DNA of 43,014 bases from a virus. The notes under the pieces were generated by a model that saw only the letters and a program-made list of their open reading frames with translations, did not search any database and was not told the DNA's origin. The stretch covers positions 1 to 43,014 of IMG/VR virus record IMGVR_UViG_3300042554_001565; one strand, written 5' to 3'. The position numbers and the translations under genes were made by a program. Position 1 is the stretch's first letter. Each line of letters begins with the position of its first letter. This document shows, piece by piece, positions 7,865-18,400 of this stretch.

Positions 7865-10800
7865 TCACTGCTGCCGGCGAGGCACCAGGGCTTCGGTGAC
7901 GGCACGGAACTCGTCGTTCGCCTCCGGGATGCTGTTGGCGTAGACCTGGGCGGCCATGCCCTGCCACTCCTTCGCCCACGGTTTGTCGCTGGCCTGCAGC
8001 TGCCCGGTGGCGCGCAGGTCGTAGTAGGTGGCGATCTCCCGGATCACCCATGGCGCCGGCATCTGCTGGCGCTTCGCCGGTGGCCGGTCTTTCACCTCAC
8101 GGTTCGATGATGTGGCCGGATCAGCTTGCAGCGCCCGGTACTCGGGCGAGCGGAAGAGCCAGTTGTAGGCCTCGTAGATGGTCCGGCCCTTGATGGCCGT
8201 TGCCACCAGGTTGCGTAGCGGCGTCTCAAGCGTGTCCACGTCCTTCACCGTGACCTTTTCGCCGTTGTCCCGCTTGAGCACCTGGGCGCGGATCGTCTTG
8301 ATGCTGAACTCCCCCGATCGGCCGTGGAGGTCGTTGAGAAGGTCGTAGTCGCTGCCGCCCTTGGTGCTGTAGCGATATCGGTTCCACTCCTTCTGGGCTT
8401 CCGGCGCCAGCGGCACGCCATTGAGGCGGCCGGTCAGCAATGGCTGAGGAGGATCGAGGAGGTCTTGCCTGTCCAGCTCCTGATGCACCGGCCCGGTGTA
8501 GAAGCCGGGCATGCCCACCGGGTGATCCTCCTGCCGCATCCCTGCGGACAGGTGGATGTCGCGGCCCAGGTGGTCCTTCTCCCGATAGGCGACCCCGGCT
8601 ACGCGCCCCAGGGCCGGCTGCAGGGTGACCAGCAGGTTGCGCAAGCCGTCCTCGGTGAACCGGATCTCCTCGGGCAGGTTGCGCATCAGATCCCGATCCG
8701 CGGCGGTGATCTCGGGGTAGCGGTAGAAGTCCTTGCTGCCGCTTTCGCCAAGCCGCTCAGCGGTGCGGACCAGGCCGCTGACGGGGTTCCCCTGTCCCGA
8801 TGCAACCCAGCCGAGGAACCGCTTCCATTTCGTCTCGTCGTTGCTCTGCAGCACCTGCAGGAACTGTTGCAGGAACTGCAGGGGGGTGGCCCTGACGATT
8901 GTGCCGGTCATCACCTGCCCGATGCCGGCAGCGATCGTCGCCTTGTCGTAATGGCTGGCGCCGGCCGCGTCCGAAGCGTCCTCCAGGTCTTTCCACAACA
9001 TCAGCGTGTTCAAGAGGGGCACCTGGCCCAGTGGGATCGGGATGCCGAAGACGGTGTTGGGGATGTTCCCTGCGGCCAGCCACTCCCGCCGCTGCTTGGG
9101 GTCCTGCGGGCCGTTGCCGGTGAGCTTCCCCCACGGGTTGTCGAGCGCCAGGAAGCCGGCCCCCAGGAAGGCCTGCAGCACCCAGGCACTCTCCACCTGA
9201 GCGATCTGCGCCGCGGTGGGGCTGGCGCCGTGGAGGTGCTGCGTCAGCAGCTTTGCGGTCTTGAACCCCGCCCCCAGCGGGCCGGTGGCCACATCGAGCA
9301 GGAAGGCGATGCTGTTGGTGGGAATCCGGGGGAACGGGAAGGCGGTGGAGTCCAAGACCCATGACGCCTTCTGCGCTCGCTTCTGAATGTCGAAGACGGC
9401 GCCGGCCACTCCCTCCGGATCGTTCTGCATCCGCATTCTCTGGGCATAGTCCCAAGCCCCCTGCTGCAGCTCGTTGGCCAGCACGGGGGTGCCGGGGATC
9501 CCCCTCTGCGCCATGTAGGCGCGTAGGTCTTCGTCGCTGGCCATGTCTTTGGTGATGCCGTTCTTGCGGCGGAAGTCGATCAGGTTCTGCTCGCTCGGGA
9601 TCTGCTGATAGATCGCATCCTCAAGCTGCTTGTCCACGTAGGCCTTCAGCCTGGCCTGATCGGTCACACCGGTCTGCGCATCCACCAGGCCCAGCTGGAT
9701 GCCGTTGCGCTTGGCATCCATCAGCAGGTCGTTGTGGAGCTTGAAGCGGTACATCCGCGCGCCGACCACGTTGTCGTCCACCGACAGCATGCGAAACCCG
9801 GGCGTCACGGGGAAGTTGGTGACGCCGGGGATCTTCTCGGCCAGGGATTTCTGGGTCAGCTTCCAGGCCACATGGAGCTTGTCGCGGATGTCGCGGATCA
9901 GCCCCTCGTCGCCGAACGGGTTCTTGTCGCCGCTGGCCCACAGCCGGGGATCCCAGTTGATCGGCTTCTGCAGCACCTCCCGCGCCTGCTGCAGTTCCTG
10001 CTCGGGGTTCAGTGCCCGCCCGTGCATGTCGATGTCGTTGGCGAATGGTGTGTTCCCGTCGAGGAACCGCTCCCAGTAGAGCTCCCGGAAGCCCAGCCTC
10101 ATGGCCCGCTGGGTGGTCGAGAATGCTTCCCACGCGGTCTGATAGCCCTCCAGCCGATCGCGCCAGGCAGTGCGGAACACTTTCGTGCCGAACGGTGCCA
10201 TCAGCGGTCCGTTCTCCGCTGCCACCTTGGCCAGGCCCCAGGTTTCCATCACCCGGTTGGGGATGGCGCTGCTGAAGATCGGCGTGAAGCCGTTGAACAG
10301 CCAGGTGTCCTTCACGTAGCCCATGTCGCGGCGGGCGGCCGGCGATGTCCAGCGCTCGTCGAGCATGCCGAGTGGATCCATCCCGGCGATCTGGATGTCG
10401 AGCTCCAGCTGCTTCAGCCCCGCTACACCCTCGGGACCTTGGTCCACCAGGCTGGCGACTTTTCCAAAGATGGAATCGTCGTTGTAGTCGGCAATCTCCT
10501 GCTTCGTGGGGATCGGGTTGTCCTCGGTGCCAGGTCGGACGATCAGGTCCTGCTCGGGGATCTTCAGCTGGTCGGAGAAATCACCTGGGGATTTCTTGAG
10601 GCTCTGCAGGGCTTCGCCCAGCCGGCGGCGGTTCAGGGCCCAGTTGCGCTGGCCCAGCAGGGCCTTCTCGTAGCTGGTGGCGAACTTGCGGCCCAGCTCC
10701 ACCGGTGCCGGCACGCCGGCCTCCTTCATGAAGGCCCGGATCGAGCGGATGTCCGCCAGCATGTTCTGCATGGTGAGGTCCGCAATCACCCGGTTGCGGG

Positions 10801-11299
10801 TGGTGGCCTCCAGGATGTTCTGCACCGGCAGCATGTTCTGGGCCGCGAACTGCACCAGCCCGTCGTAATCGAGGCCGGCGGCGGGGAAGGCCGCCGAGGC
10901 CATGTCCGCGAATTGCTCGGGGCTCACCGTCGAGGTGACGAAGGCGTGGTCGCCGGGCGCCTTGCTGGCCCAGTCGCCGAGCAGCACCTCGGCCGCGGAG
11001 GCCATGTCCTCGGCCGGCAGCTCATCGAACCAGTCCGCCAGCTGCGCGAAGTTCTGGAACCGGCCATCGGCGCCCATTGGCGTCTCCCTCTCCCCCAGCG
11101 ATCGGCGCACCAGCTGCCGAATCGAGTCGGAATCCATCGCCCCCAGGAAGCGCCGCAGCATCTGCGTGGCCGGGTCGCCGGTCTGCTCGTTCGACAGGGC
11201 CCGCGACACCCGTTCGGTCTGGTCCAGATCGGCTTGTTGCCTGGCCTGCTGTTGCTTCAGCTCGGCAATCTGCCGGAGCAGGTCGTCGCAGTTGCTCAT
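7865..11299 (-). CDS. Large internal virion / DNA ejection protein (T7 gp16 position)
   Basis: This 1144-residue protein is the last of the internal core genes before the tail fibre, the place of T7 gp16. It is mostly alpha-helical by composition, with an N-terminal Gln-rich coiled coil (LLRQIAELKQQQARQQADL). Hydrophobic segments in the middle (SIAFLLDVATGPLGAGF; AWVLQAFLGAGFLALDNPW; TVFGIPIPLGQVPLLNTLML) could help form a channel across the envelope during ejection. I see no lytic transglycosylase motif, unlike T7 gp16; the wall-active-looking domains are in the protein at 15471-18836 instead. Coupled to the upstream gene by ATGA overlap. Confidence 0.75.
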   Translation of the reverse strand: MSNCDDLLRQIAELKQQQARQQADLDQTERVSRALSNEQTGDPATQMLRRFLGAMDSDSIRQLVRRSLGERETPMGADGRFQNFAQLADWFDELPAEDMASAAEVLLGDWASKAPGDHAFVTSTVSPEQFADMASAAFPAAGLDYDGLVQFAAQNMLPVQNILEATTRNRVIADLTMQNMLADIRSIRAFMKEAGVPAPVELGRKFATSYEKALLGQRNWALNRRRLGEALQSLKKSPGDFSDQLKIPEQDLIVRPGTEDNPIPTKQEIADYNDDSIFGKVASLVDQGPEGVAGLKQLELDIQIAGMDPLGMLDERWTSPAARRDMGYVKDTWLFNGFTPIFSSAIPNRVMETWGLAKVAAENGPLMAPFGTKVFRTAWRDRLEGYQTAWEAFSTTQRAMRLGFRELYWERFLDGNTPFANDIDMHGRALNPEQELQQAREVLQKPINWDPRLWASGDKNPFGDEGLIRDIRDKLHVAWKLTQKSLAEKIPGVTNFPVTPGFRMLSVDDNVVGARMYRFKLHNDLLMDAKRNGIQLGLVDAQTGVTDQARLKAYVDKQLEDAIYQQIPSEQNLIDFRRKNGITKDMASDEDLRAYMAQRGIPGTPVLANELQQGAWDYAQRMRMQNDPEGVAGAVFDIQKRAQKASWVLDSTAFPFPRIPTNSIAFLLDVATGPLGAGFKTAKLLTQHLHGASPTAAQIAQVESAWVLQAFLGAGFLALDNPWGKLTGNGPQDPKQRREWLAAGNIPNTVFGIPIPLGQVPLLNTLMLWKDLEDASDAAGASHYDKATIAAGIGQVMTGTIVRATPLQFLQQFLQVLQSNDETKWKRFLGWVASGQGNPVSGLVRTAERLGESGSKDFYRYPEITAADRDLMRNLPEEIRFTEDGLRNLLVTLQPALGRVAGVAYREKDHLGRDIHLSAGMRQEDHPVGMPGFYTGPVHQELDRQDLLDPPQPLLTGRLNGVPLAPEAQKEWNRYRYSTKGGSDYDLLNDLHGRSGEFSIKTIRAQVLKRDNGEKVTVKDVDTLETPLRNLVATAIKGRTIYEAYNWLFRSPEYRALQADPATSSNREVKDRPPAKRQQMPAPWVIREIATYYDLRATGQLQASDKPWAKEWQGMAAQVYANSIPEANDEFRAVTEALVPRRQQ

Positions 11300-14200
11300 G
11301 TGCCGCAGCCTCCTTCGTTGAGTTTCTGTTGCAGGTCATCAATCTGGGCCTTGGTGCCCTCGATCTGGCGCTGCTGTTCAGGCAGCGGCAGCCGGGGGCG
11401 CCCAGCGGCGAAGTCCTGCACCGGCACCACCACGGTTTCAGCCGAAGTATCCCGCGCAGCAGCCTTCACCGCCTCTTTCACGGTCCTGCCGTGAACGGTT
11501 ACCTGGTCAGGATCAAACCCGGCGGCGATCAACGAATCACGGAACTTGCTGGCCGACTTGGATCCACCCTTGGCCTTGTCGTTCGCCAGCACATAGGCGG
11601 CCCGGTCCAGATCGGACTCGAACTGCAGGGTGTTCCGGCCGTACCGCGGGGAGGCCTTGGCCAGCTCGGGGGGCAGGGTGAACTCGGGAGCTCCAGAGAC
11701 TTCGGCCAGGATTTCAAGGTTCTGGCGAATGTTGCCGATGGCCTTGCCAACGCGACGGTAGAGCCGAGCGTCGGACTCGGCCATCCGGCGCATCTGCTGC
11801 TCGAAGAGATCGGCGATGGATCCCGTCGGCTCAGGGGGCATCACGGTGGTGTCCATCACCTCGGGGGTGACGGGTTGCAACCACTCCCGCCCCAGCCCCT
11901 GCGCCTTCTTCTCCTCCAGCGAGAGCAGGTCGTAGCCCTCGGCCTCCCGCGCCGCCTTCTCCGCCGCCCAGGCGATCTCGGCATCCTGCCGGGCGTGTTC
12001 CGCCGCCAGCCGCAGCTCATCGGCAGCGGCCTGCCGGGTGGCGGGCATGTTCGCCAGCTGCTCCTCCAGCGGCAGTGTCGGATCCATGGCGGCCAGCTCC
12101 CGCTGCACCGCCCTGATGTCGGCCGATGGGGCCGGGGGAAGCTCCAGCGGCTGCATTTCGGTGGGCCGCACCTCGCCGTTGGCGATCGCCCGCTGGATGG
12201 CGTGGGCCTCCAGCGTTGCCCGATCGGGTTCGGGGATCGGCGGCGGCGGCGGCGGGGGAGGCGCCAGCTCCTGCGGGGTGGCCTTCATGCCGCTGCCGGC
12301 CAGCTCCCGCTCGATGCTGTCGCCGATCTCCCGCTGGATCTGCTTGGCCACGATCGAAGCGTTCTCGCCCTGCGCGATGCGCTCGGCCCCCCTGCCCAGA
12401 AGCTCTCCCACGGGGCCAGCCTGGTTCTTGAGGGTGTCGAACAGGCCCAGGGCCTGCTGGGCATCGGCCACCCGCTGGCCGGCGGCGGCCGTGTCGATCG
12501 TGGTGGCGCCGGCCTCGCTCAAGGCATCAGCGTTGCGGGTGGCAAATCCAAACAGGCGCCGGTCCTTGGCCAGGCCCGCTCGAACATCGGCGACCAGCTC
12601 GGCCCGCTGCAGCATCGGGTTCAGCACTTCATCCCCGAACAGGCCACCCTGTGCCGATGGGGCCACGACGTTGCCCTGTTGCTTGGCCTGGTCGAGCACC
12701 TCGCGGAAGGTGTCCTCGGTCATCTTCGGGCGCTGCTTCAGCACCTGGTAGGCGCCGCGCATTCCCGGCTCATCGAGGCCTGACTCACCCAGCGCCACGA
12801 AGCGGCCCAGCCGCTGCTCGCCGTTCACGGCCTGTTGGAAGATGTCATCCGGCAGTCGGCTTAGGGCCAGGCCCTGCCGTCCCCAGCCCTTGTCGAGGGG
12901 GATGCCGGCGGCCTGCAGCTGCGCCTGATCGGTCAGGCCGGTGGCCTTGATGAACTTCGCCGCATCGAACGGGGTGCCGTTCCCCGCGCTGATGTTGCTG
13001 ATCGCTCCGGCCGCCCGTGCCCCCGCGGGGGTGGTGGCATTCACCTCTTCCACCCGCAGCGATGGGATGCCCAACCGCCGGGCCAGCGCCAGGCGGTTGT
13101 GGCCGTTCACCGCCTTGGTCTTCCCGTCGCGGGGGTCCGAGAACACCTCCAGCACCCCCTCGGCGTTGGGATCCCACCGCTCGACGCCACCCAGCGACTG
13201 GCCCAGCTGCTCGCCCTGCGCGTTGACGCCTTCCTTGTATTGGAACTCCTTGGGCGCCGCGTAGATGTCCTCGGTTCGCATTGTGCGGATGTCGCCCCAC
13301 AGCCGGTTTGGCACGATCGTGGTGCCATCAGCGGACAGGGCCTGCATCCCGTTGATCACCTCCTCGCGGGAGAAGGGCCACTCCTTGCCGGTGTCGTCGC
13401 CGATCCGTTGTGCCAGGGCGGGGCTGGCGTCCGGGTGTGACAGCTCCTCCAGGGTGGTGGCGGGGAGCCTGTCGAGCTGCGCCGACCACGGCTGCAGGTC
13501 GCCAGCGCCATTCAGGTAGATGTCGCTGAGCTTGTCGGTGGGGATGCCGGCCCAGGCCTCACTGATCTCCTCCCGTGGTTGCGGCATCGGCCGGGAGGCG
13601 ATCACCTCCTCGATGTGCTGCAGCACAGGGCCGCCATCGGCGCCGACGGTGGCCAACGCCTGGAGTTCGGCCGGGTCCAGCTGGCTGACCAGCTTCTGCA
13701 CATCCGCCACCTCTGGCAGTTCCGGGTCGTAGGACGACGGGTCAAGCGGGATGGCCTCGTCAGCGGCTTTGGCCCCCAGCCATTGCTGCACCGGGCTGTT
13801 GGGATCAGGACCCATGCCCCATGGGTCCGCAAGGCCCTCGCCGCGCAGTTCATCTCGTGGCGCCAGGGATTGCCGGGGCAGCGTGTAGAGGCTGTCATCT
13901 GGCGGCGTGGTCGGCACCAGTGCGTTGGAGGCATTGCGCCGCAGCCAGTCTTGATAGGCCGGGTCGTCAGGAGGCCGGGGAATGCTTAAGCCGTCGTCAA
14001 CACGAGGCCCTGATCGCCAGGGCTGGTCAGGGCCGGTGGACCTGATGATTGGGTCCTGGCTGCTGCTCCCAACAGGGGAATCCCGCCATCTCTGGTTGGG
14101 GCCGGTGGACCTGATGATTGGGTCCTGGCTGCTGCTCCCAACAGGGGAATCCCGCCATCTCTGGTTGGGGCCGGTGGACCTGATGGTCGTTGGGGCGAAG

Positions 14201-15471
14201 CCTTGGCCAGCCGTTGACGGTGGCGCCGCTGGCGCGGGGGGGCCCACGGGGGTGGTGCCCGGAACGGCCTCCGGAGCGACCGGCGCGGCATCGGCCGCAG
14301 TTGCCGCAACGGGTTTCGGCTCCACGGGGGTGGTGCCCATTTCCGTGGCGCCACGAACTTGGTCGGCCGGCTGCGCTGCGCCGCGGCCCCAGCGGGCCAG
14401 CACCGCATCGCGGGCTTGGTCGGGGGTCTGCGGGATCGGCACCGGGGCCGGCTTCTCCAGCGCCTGCTCGGTGAAGCGCTGCTGCCCCTCGATGTCCTCC
14501 ACCAGGCCCCTGGCCTTCAGCTTCTCCCCGGCGGTGACGTGGGTGGTGTTGGCGCCGGCTGCCCGCTGGTATCGGCGGATGCTGCCGAAGCCCTTCCCCA
14601 CGGCCCTGGCGCCAGCCGATCCGGCCAAGCCCAGCAGCTCGCCGCCAACGATGTTGGGCAGCACGCTCTTGATTGCTGCCGTGAGCCGGTCGTCCTTGAC
14701 TGGATCCACCGCCAGCGGTACGCCTTGGATGCCGGTCAGGGCCTCCACCATGTTGCTCATGTTGCCCTGAGTTGAGTCCTGCAGCAGGGCCCCCATGCCA
14801 TGGGTCACGCCCAGGGCGGTACCCCATCGCAGGCCCCTGCTGCCCCAGCTCGCTCCCTTGATCCCGGCGGTGAGCCCATGGCCGACGGCGCCGCCGATTG
14901 GCAGGGTGGCAGCTTCAACGCCAACCATGCGGCCCATGTTGTCGATCACGCCCCGCTGACCCTCGGTCAGGTCTTCCGGCTGCTTTGCCCCCAGCACCGA
15001 GTAGGCGCGTCGGACGTAGGCGTTCAGCGCCCGCCCTGGTGGTGAGCGGCGGGGATCGGCGTATTTGCCAGGCGCTATGACCCGCTGGCCGGCCGAGATC
15101 AAGCCTTCCCCTGCCATCTGAAGGGCGCCGAATGAAGTTGCCGCCTGCAGTTGCCGCACCACGGGCGAATAGCTGCCGGCGAGATTCAAAAGCGCCAGTC
15201 CGGGATTGGTTGCTCCCAGCGCGCCCGCCAACGGGTTCAGCGGTCGAGCTGTGCCCGGACGCTGCGTCGCCTGCAGGCTGCTGAACTGCTTCCCCGCCCA
15301 GCGAAGCTCGTTGATTACGGCATGGGCAGGGTTTGCCCACCACGGCTTCGCAGGCTTCTTGGGAGCCTTGGGCTTGGGGCCTGGGGTTGGCGGCGGCGGG
15401 GTGTGATCCTGCGAGTGGTCGTCACCGACCAGTTGCCAGCGGCCATTCTTCTGGACGAGTGTTTGTGGCAT
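11296..15471 (-). CDS. Very large internal virion protein with a ParB-like module
   Basis: This 1391-residue protein lies in the internal core cluster, where T7 has gp15/gp16. The N-terminal ~150 residues are basic and Pro-rich. Residues ~429-480 consist of 23-residue tandem repeats (IIRSTGPNQRWRDSPVGSSS, then QDP). Around 770-880 there is a ParB/sulfiredoxin-like stretch with VNGHNRLALARRLGIPSLRV (starting at 788), matching the GHRR-type motif of ParB N-terminal domains. A Pro run (APPPPPPPPIPEP) and an Ala/Glu-rich helical C-terminus follow. It starts one base into the previous stop (TGATG). It is probably ejected with the DNA; the ParB-like part may bind DNA or nucleotide, which is inference. 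Confidence 0.72.
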   Translation of the reverse strand: MPQTLVQKNGRWQLVGDDHSQDHTPPPPTPGPKPKAPKKPAKPWWANPAHAVINELRWAGKQFSSLQATQRPGTARPLNPLAGALGATNPGLALLNLAGSYSPVVRQLQAATSFGALQMAGEGLISAGQRVIAPGKYADPRRSPPGRALNAYVRRAYSVLGAKQPEDLTEGQRGVIDNMGRMVGVEAATLPIGGAVGHGLTAGIKGASWGSRGLRWGTALGVTHGMGALLQDSTQGNMSNMVEALTGIQGVPLAVDPVKDDRLTAAIKSVLPNIVGGELLGLAGSAGARAVGKGFGSIRRYQRAAGANTTHVTAGEKLKARGLVEDIEGQQRFTEQALEKPAPVPIPQTPDQARDAVLARWGRGAAQPADQVRGATEMGTTPVEPKPVAATAADAAPVAPEAVPGTTPVGPPAPAAPPSTAGQGFAPTTIRSTGPNQRWRDSPVGSSSQDPIIRSTGPNQRWRDSPVGSSSQDPIIRSTGPDQPWRSGPRVDDGLSIPRPPDDPAYQDWLRRNASNALVPTTPPDDSLYTLPRQSLAPRDELRGEGLADPWGMGPDPNSPVQQWLGAKAADEAIPLDPSSYDPELPEVADVQKLVSQLDPAELQALATVGADGGPVLQHIEEVIASRPMPQPREEISEAWAGIPTDKLSDIYLNGAGDLQPWSAQLDRLPATTLEELSHPDASPALAQRIGDDTGKEWPFSREEVINGMQALSADGTTIVPNRLWGDIRTMRTEDIYAAPKEFQYKEGVNAQGEQLGQSLGGVERWDPNAEGVLEVFSDPRDGKTKAVNGHNRLALARRLGIPSLRVEEVNATTPAGARAAGAISNISAGNGTPFDAAKFIKATGLTDQAQLQAAGIPLDKGWGRQGLALSRLPDDIFQQAVNGEQRLGRFVALGESGLDEPGMRGAYQVLKQRPKMTEDTFREVLDQAKQQGNVVAPSAQGGLFGDEVLNPMLQRAELVADVRAGLAKDRRLFGFATRNADALSEAGATTIDTAAAGQRVADAQQALGLFDTLKNQAGPVGELLGRGAERIAQGENASIVAKQIQREIGDSIERELAGSGMKATPQELAPPPPPPPPIPEPDRATLEAHAIQRAIANGEVRPTEMQPLELPPAPSADIRAVQRELAAMDPTLPLEEQLANMPATRQAAADELRLAAEHARQDAEIAWAAEKAAREAEGYDLLSLEEKKAQGLGREWLQPVTPEVMDTTVMPPEPTGSIADLFEQQMRRMAESDARLYRRVGKAIGNIRQNLEILAEVSGAPEFTLPPELAKASPRYGRNTLQFESDLDRAAYVLANDKAKGGSKSASKFRDSLIAAGFDPDQVTVHGRTVKEAVKAAARDTSAETVVVPVQDFAAGRPRLPLPEQQRQIEGTKAQIDDLQQKLNEGGCGT
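14032..14186. repeat. 69-base in-frame tandem repeat (two full copies plus a partial third)
   Basis: 14032-14100 and 14101-14169 are identical over 69 bases, and 14170-14186 starts a third copy. In protein this gives the 23-residue unit beginning IRSTGPNQRWRDSP. Identity at DNA level means recent duplication or ongoing homogenisation. It is not a CRISPR, because there are no spacers. Confidence 0.95.
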
Positions 15472-18400
15472 CAGGGCCTCCCCTTCTGGTTGGGATCAAT
15501 GCGGATTCGGACGTCACCGACGCCGCGGGCGGTGGAGCCGTAGAGGCGGTTGAACGCCACGGGGGATAGGTCGATCACGCGATCTGCTGGCCGGGTCTTC
15601 GAGCCGCCCATCTGTCCGGTGTCGTTGGCCCACACCCGGATCTTCTTGCCTGTGGCCGGGTCTTCGACGATCAGCCATTTGTTCATGTGGGAGTCCTTGA
15701 GACCCCACTGCACCGCTGCCGTCATCTGCTTGCCCGTGAACACCTCGCCGTTGGCGGTCCTGCCCCCCAGCTGGCCATCGCTGCCGCCGCTGCCGGTGTA
15801 GAAGGTCGCCTTGCCGGTCATCGCCTGCCGGCCGCCGCTGGAGCTGCCGCCGTTGCCGAACCTGCCGCCCCGCTCGAACTCGTCGCGGAAATAGTCCCGC
15901 ACCCGCAGGGTCTCGCCGCTGGCGGTCTTCTGGCCCGGGTCGAAAAAGTCCAGGCTGAAGTGCGGGGCCGTGGTGCTGCCGGTGCGCCCCTGATTGCCCA
16001 GGATCGTGCCGGGGGGGTAGGTGCGGCCCGGTTGCAAGGAGGGGTTGATCCGGTCGTGGTGAGCAGAGAGAACATCAACCGTGCGGCCGGTGCGGGGGTC
16101 GCGGAAACGGATCTCGACAAGGTTCCCGTAGCTGCGGCCTGCATCTCCCCGTTCCTTGCGGATCTCCTGGCTGTTGGTGCGGACCACCCGCAGCACCTGA
16201 AAGCTGGTGGGCCAGGCCAGCTGCTGCGCTCGGCTGCTGCCAACGGCCATGTCGAAGCCTGGCTCGCCGGATGCGTCCACCCGGCTGGTGATCGTCACCC
16301 CGCGGAGCGGTTGATACAGGCCGCCGCCGCTATCCATAAAAGGGCCTCCGCCATCTTGGCCGCCTCCGCCACCACGGGCACGCATCGAGATCGTGAGCTG
16401 GCCAGGCGCCGCGCTGCGGGCACCGAACGATGGCCACTCGGCGGCTGATGCGGGCCTTGCCCCCGTGGCGGCATCCAGGGCCCAACGGCCAAAGCTGCCC
16501 AGCGCTGACTGCCCCTGCGAGGCCATCGACACCAGATAGCGCTGCGGTGTCGTGATGGCGCGGCTCTGATCGCCCAAGCGCTTCATCGCTTCCGGTGGCA
16601 CGTTGATCCCGTAGCGGGCCCCCTGGACCCGCAGGAACTCCGCTGGCGACGGTGCCAGCGCATCCATGGCGGCACGCCTCAGCTGGGGGGAGAAGCCGCC
16701 ACCGTTTGCGGCGTTCACCAGTTCCCGGCTGACCGCCTCCTTGCTCAGGATCGATTCGTTCTGATAGTTGCGGAGCCGCTGCTGCCGGTTGGGCATCGCA
16801 TCGAGCTGCCTGGTGTCGAAGGTCGGTGGCGCGGGAGGCCCCGCCGGCTTGCCGCTGGGCTTGGGTGCGTTGGGATCCGGCGCCATGGCATTGAGCCCCG
16901 GCAACGCGGGCGCGCCCGAGATGCGCCCGCCGGGAAACAGGAGGTTGAATGCCGCCGGGTTCTTGGTGGCGAAGTCTGCCGCGGCACGGCTCGCCTCCTC
17001 GTAGGTCTCCCCAGGGTCCAGCGGCCCCCCTTTCTTCGCGGCGGCGGCGGCGACAGCGCTGTTCACCGCCGGGTACATGGCCGCGTTGAACCGCCTGACC
17101 GACTCGGCCAGGTTGGCGGCCCGCTCAGTCCTGGCGTTGGCGCTGCCGGCCCGCTGGAGCTCCTTGTAGTCGGCGCCGTAGTTGGCGGACAGCGCTGCAT
17201 TCTTGGCGGCTTCCACCGCCCGGTTCACCTCGGCCGATGCCAGGGTGCTGGCCTTGGCGTCCTTGCTGCGGATGATCGACTCAAGCTTGGATGCCACATC
17301 CCCGAACTTCGCAGGGTTGATCTGCCCGCGCATCGCCGCCAGGTCCCGCCGCAGCGCTGCCGGGTCGAAGTCGCTGCCCCAGCTGTCGCGGGCCTTGGCC
17401 AGCACATCCTCGCCGGCATCCGGGGCGTAGCTCTTGCCCTTGATCTCGATCTGGAGGCCCAGCTGGTCGTTGATCGCCTTCAGCAGTGGCGCAACGGGAG
17501 CGCTGGGGTTCTGCTGCCGGAACCGCGCCAGCAACTGATTGCTGCGCTCCACCATGGCGGCCTGATCGAGGGGGCCCTCGTTGCCGGGTTGGTAGATGCC
17601 CCCCACCGCCGGGAGCCCGTCGGCGGCCGGCGCGCCGTTGATCAGCATGTCTGAGAAGCTTTGAACCCCCTGCTCCTCCTGCCGCTTCTGCACCGCCCAG
17701 CCGTACTTCATCTCGGTGTCGGCGGCCGTCTCCGGGAACATCTGCGCCAGCGTTTGCTGCACCGCTCGCTTGGCCACCGGATCCCAGTACGTGGGCCCCG
17801 CCTTGATGCGATCCACGATGTTCTTGAACACCGGATCCATCGAGTAGGCCGCTTCAGTTCGCAGCGCCCGGTAGACCGTCTCCGCCAGCCTCAACGGCTG
17901 CCCGCCGTTGCCCATCAGCCCAGAGTGGTAGGCCAGGATCTTGCCCGCCTGGATCATCACCTCGGCCTGTGCGTCCTCGTTGAAGGTGGGGCTCTTCCGG
18001 TCAAGCATCACCTCCGAGCTGCCGATCGTGACCTGGGGGGCTCCGCTCAGCGCCTGCCGCTGCACATCCATGATCAGGCTCCGGATCTGCCCCCCGGCCA
18101 CCCCCGGCAGGGTGCTGTCGAGGAACTTCACCCGGTCCTCGCGAGCCCGGTTCGTGATCTTCTCCTCGGCTGCGGTGATCTTCGGCAGGGCGTAGTTCAG
18201 GAAACCCGGCGATGCCGTATCGAGCCCGTACTTCTCGGTCAGCTGGCGGACGTAACCGGCCTTCATCTGCGCCAGGGCCGCTTGCCCCTTGTCGGGCGAG
18301 AGGAACATGGCGGGCCCCATCTCCTCGTAGGCGCCCAGCATCCCGGCTTCGGCTTCGGCCCCGGCCAGCTTCGCCAGCCCCCGCTGCACCCCCTGCTCCC

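Noticed and set aside
9734-12783. Two long + strand frames (586 and 568 codons) antisense to the ejection protein genes
   Set aside because: GC-rich shadow frames without domain patterns; the - strand frames have normal protein composition and coupled starts.
14032-14186. Possible CRISPR array
   Set aside because: Repeats are directly adjacent, in frame and coding; no spacers.
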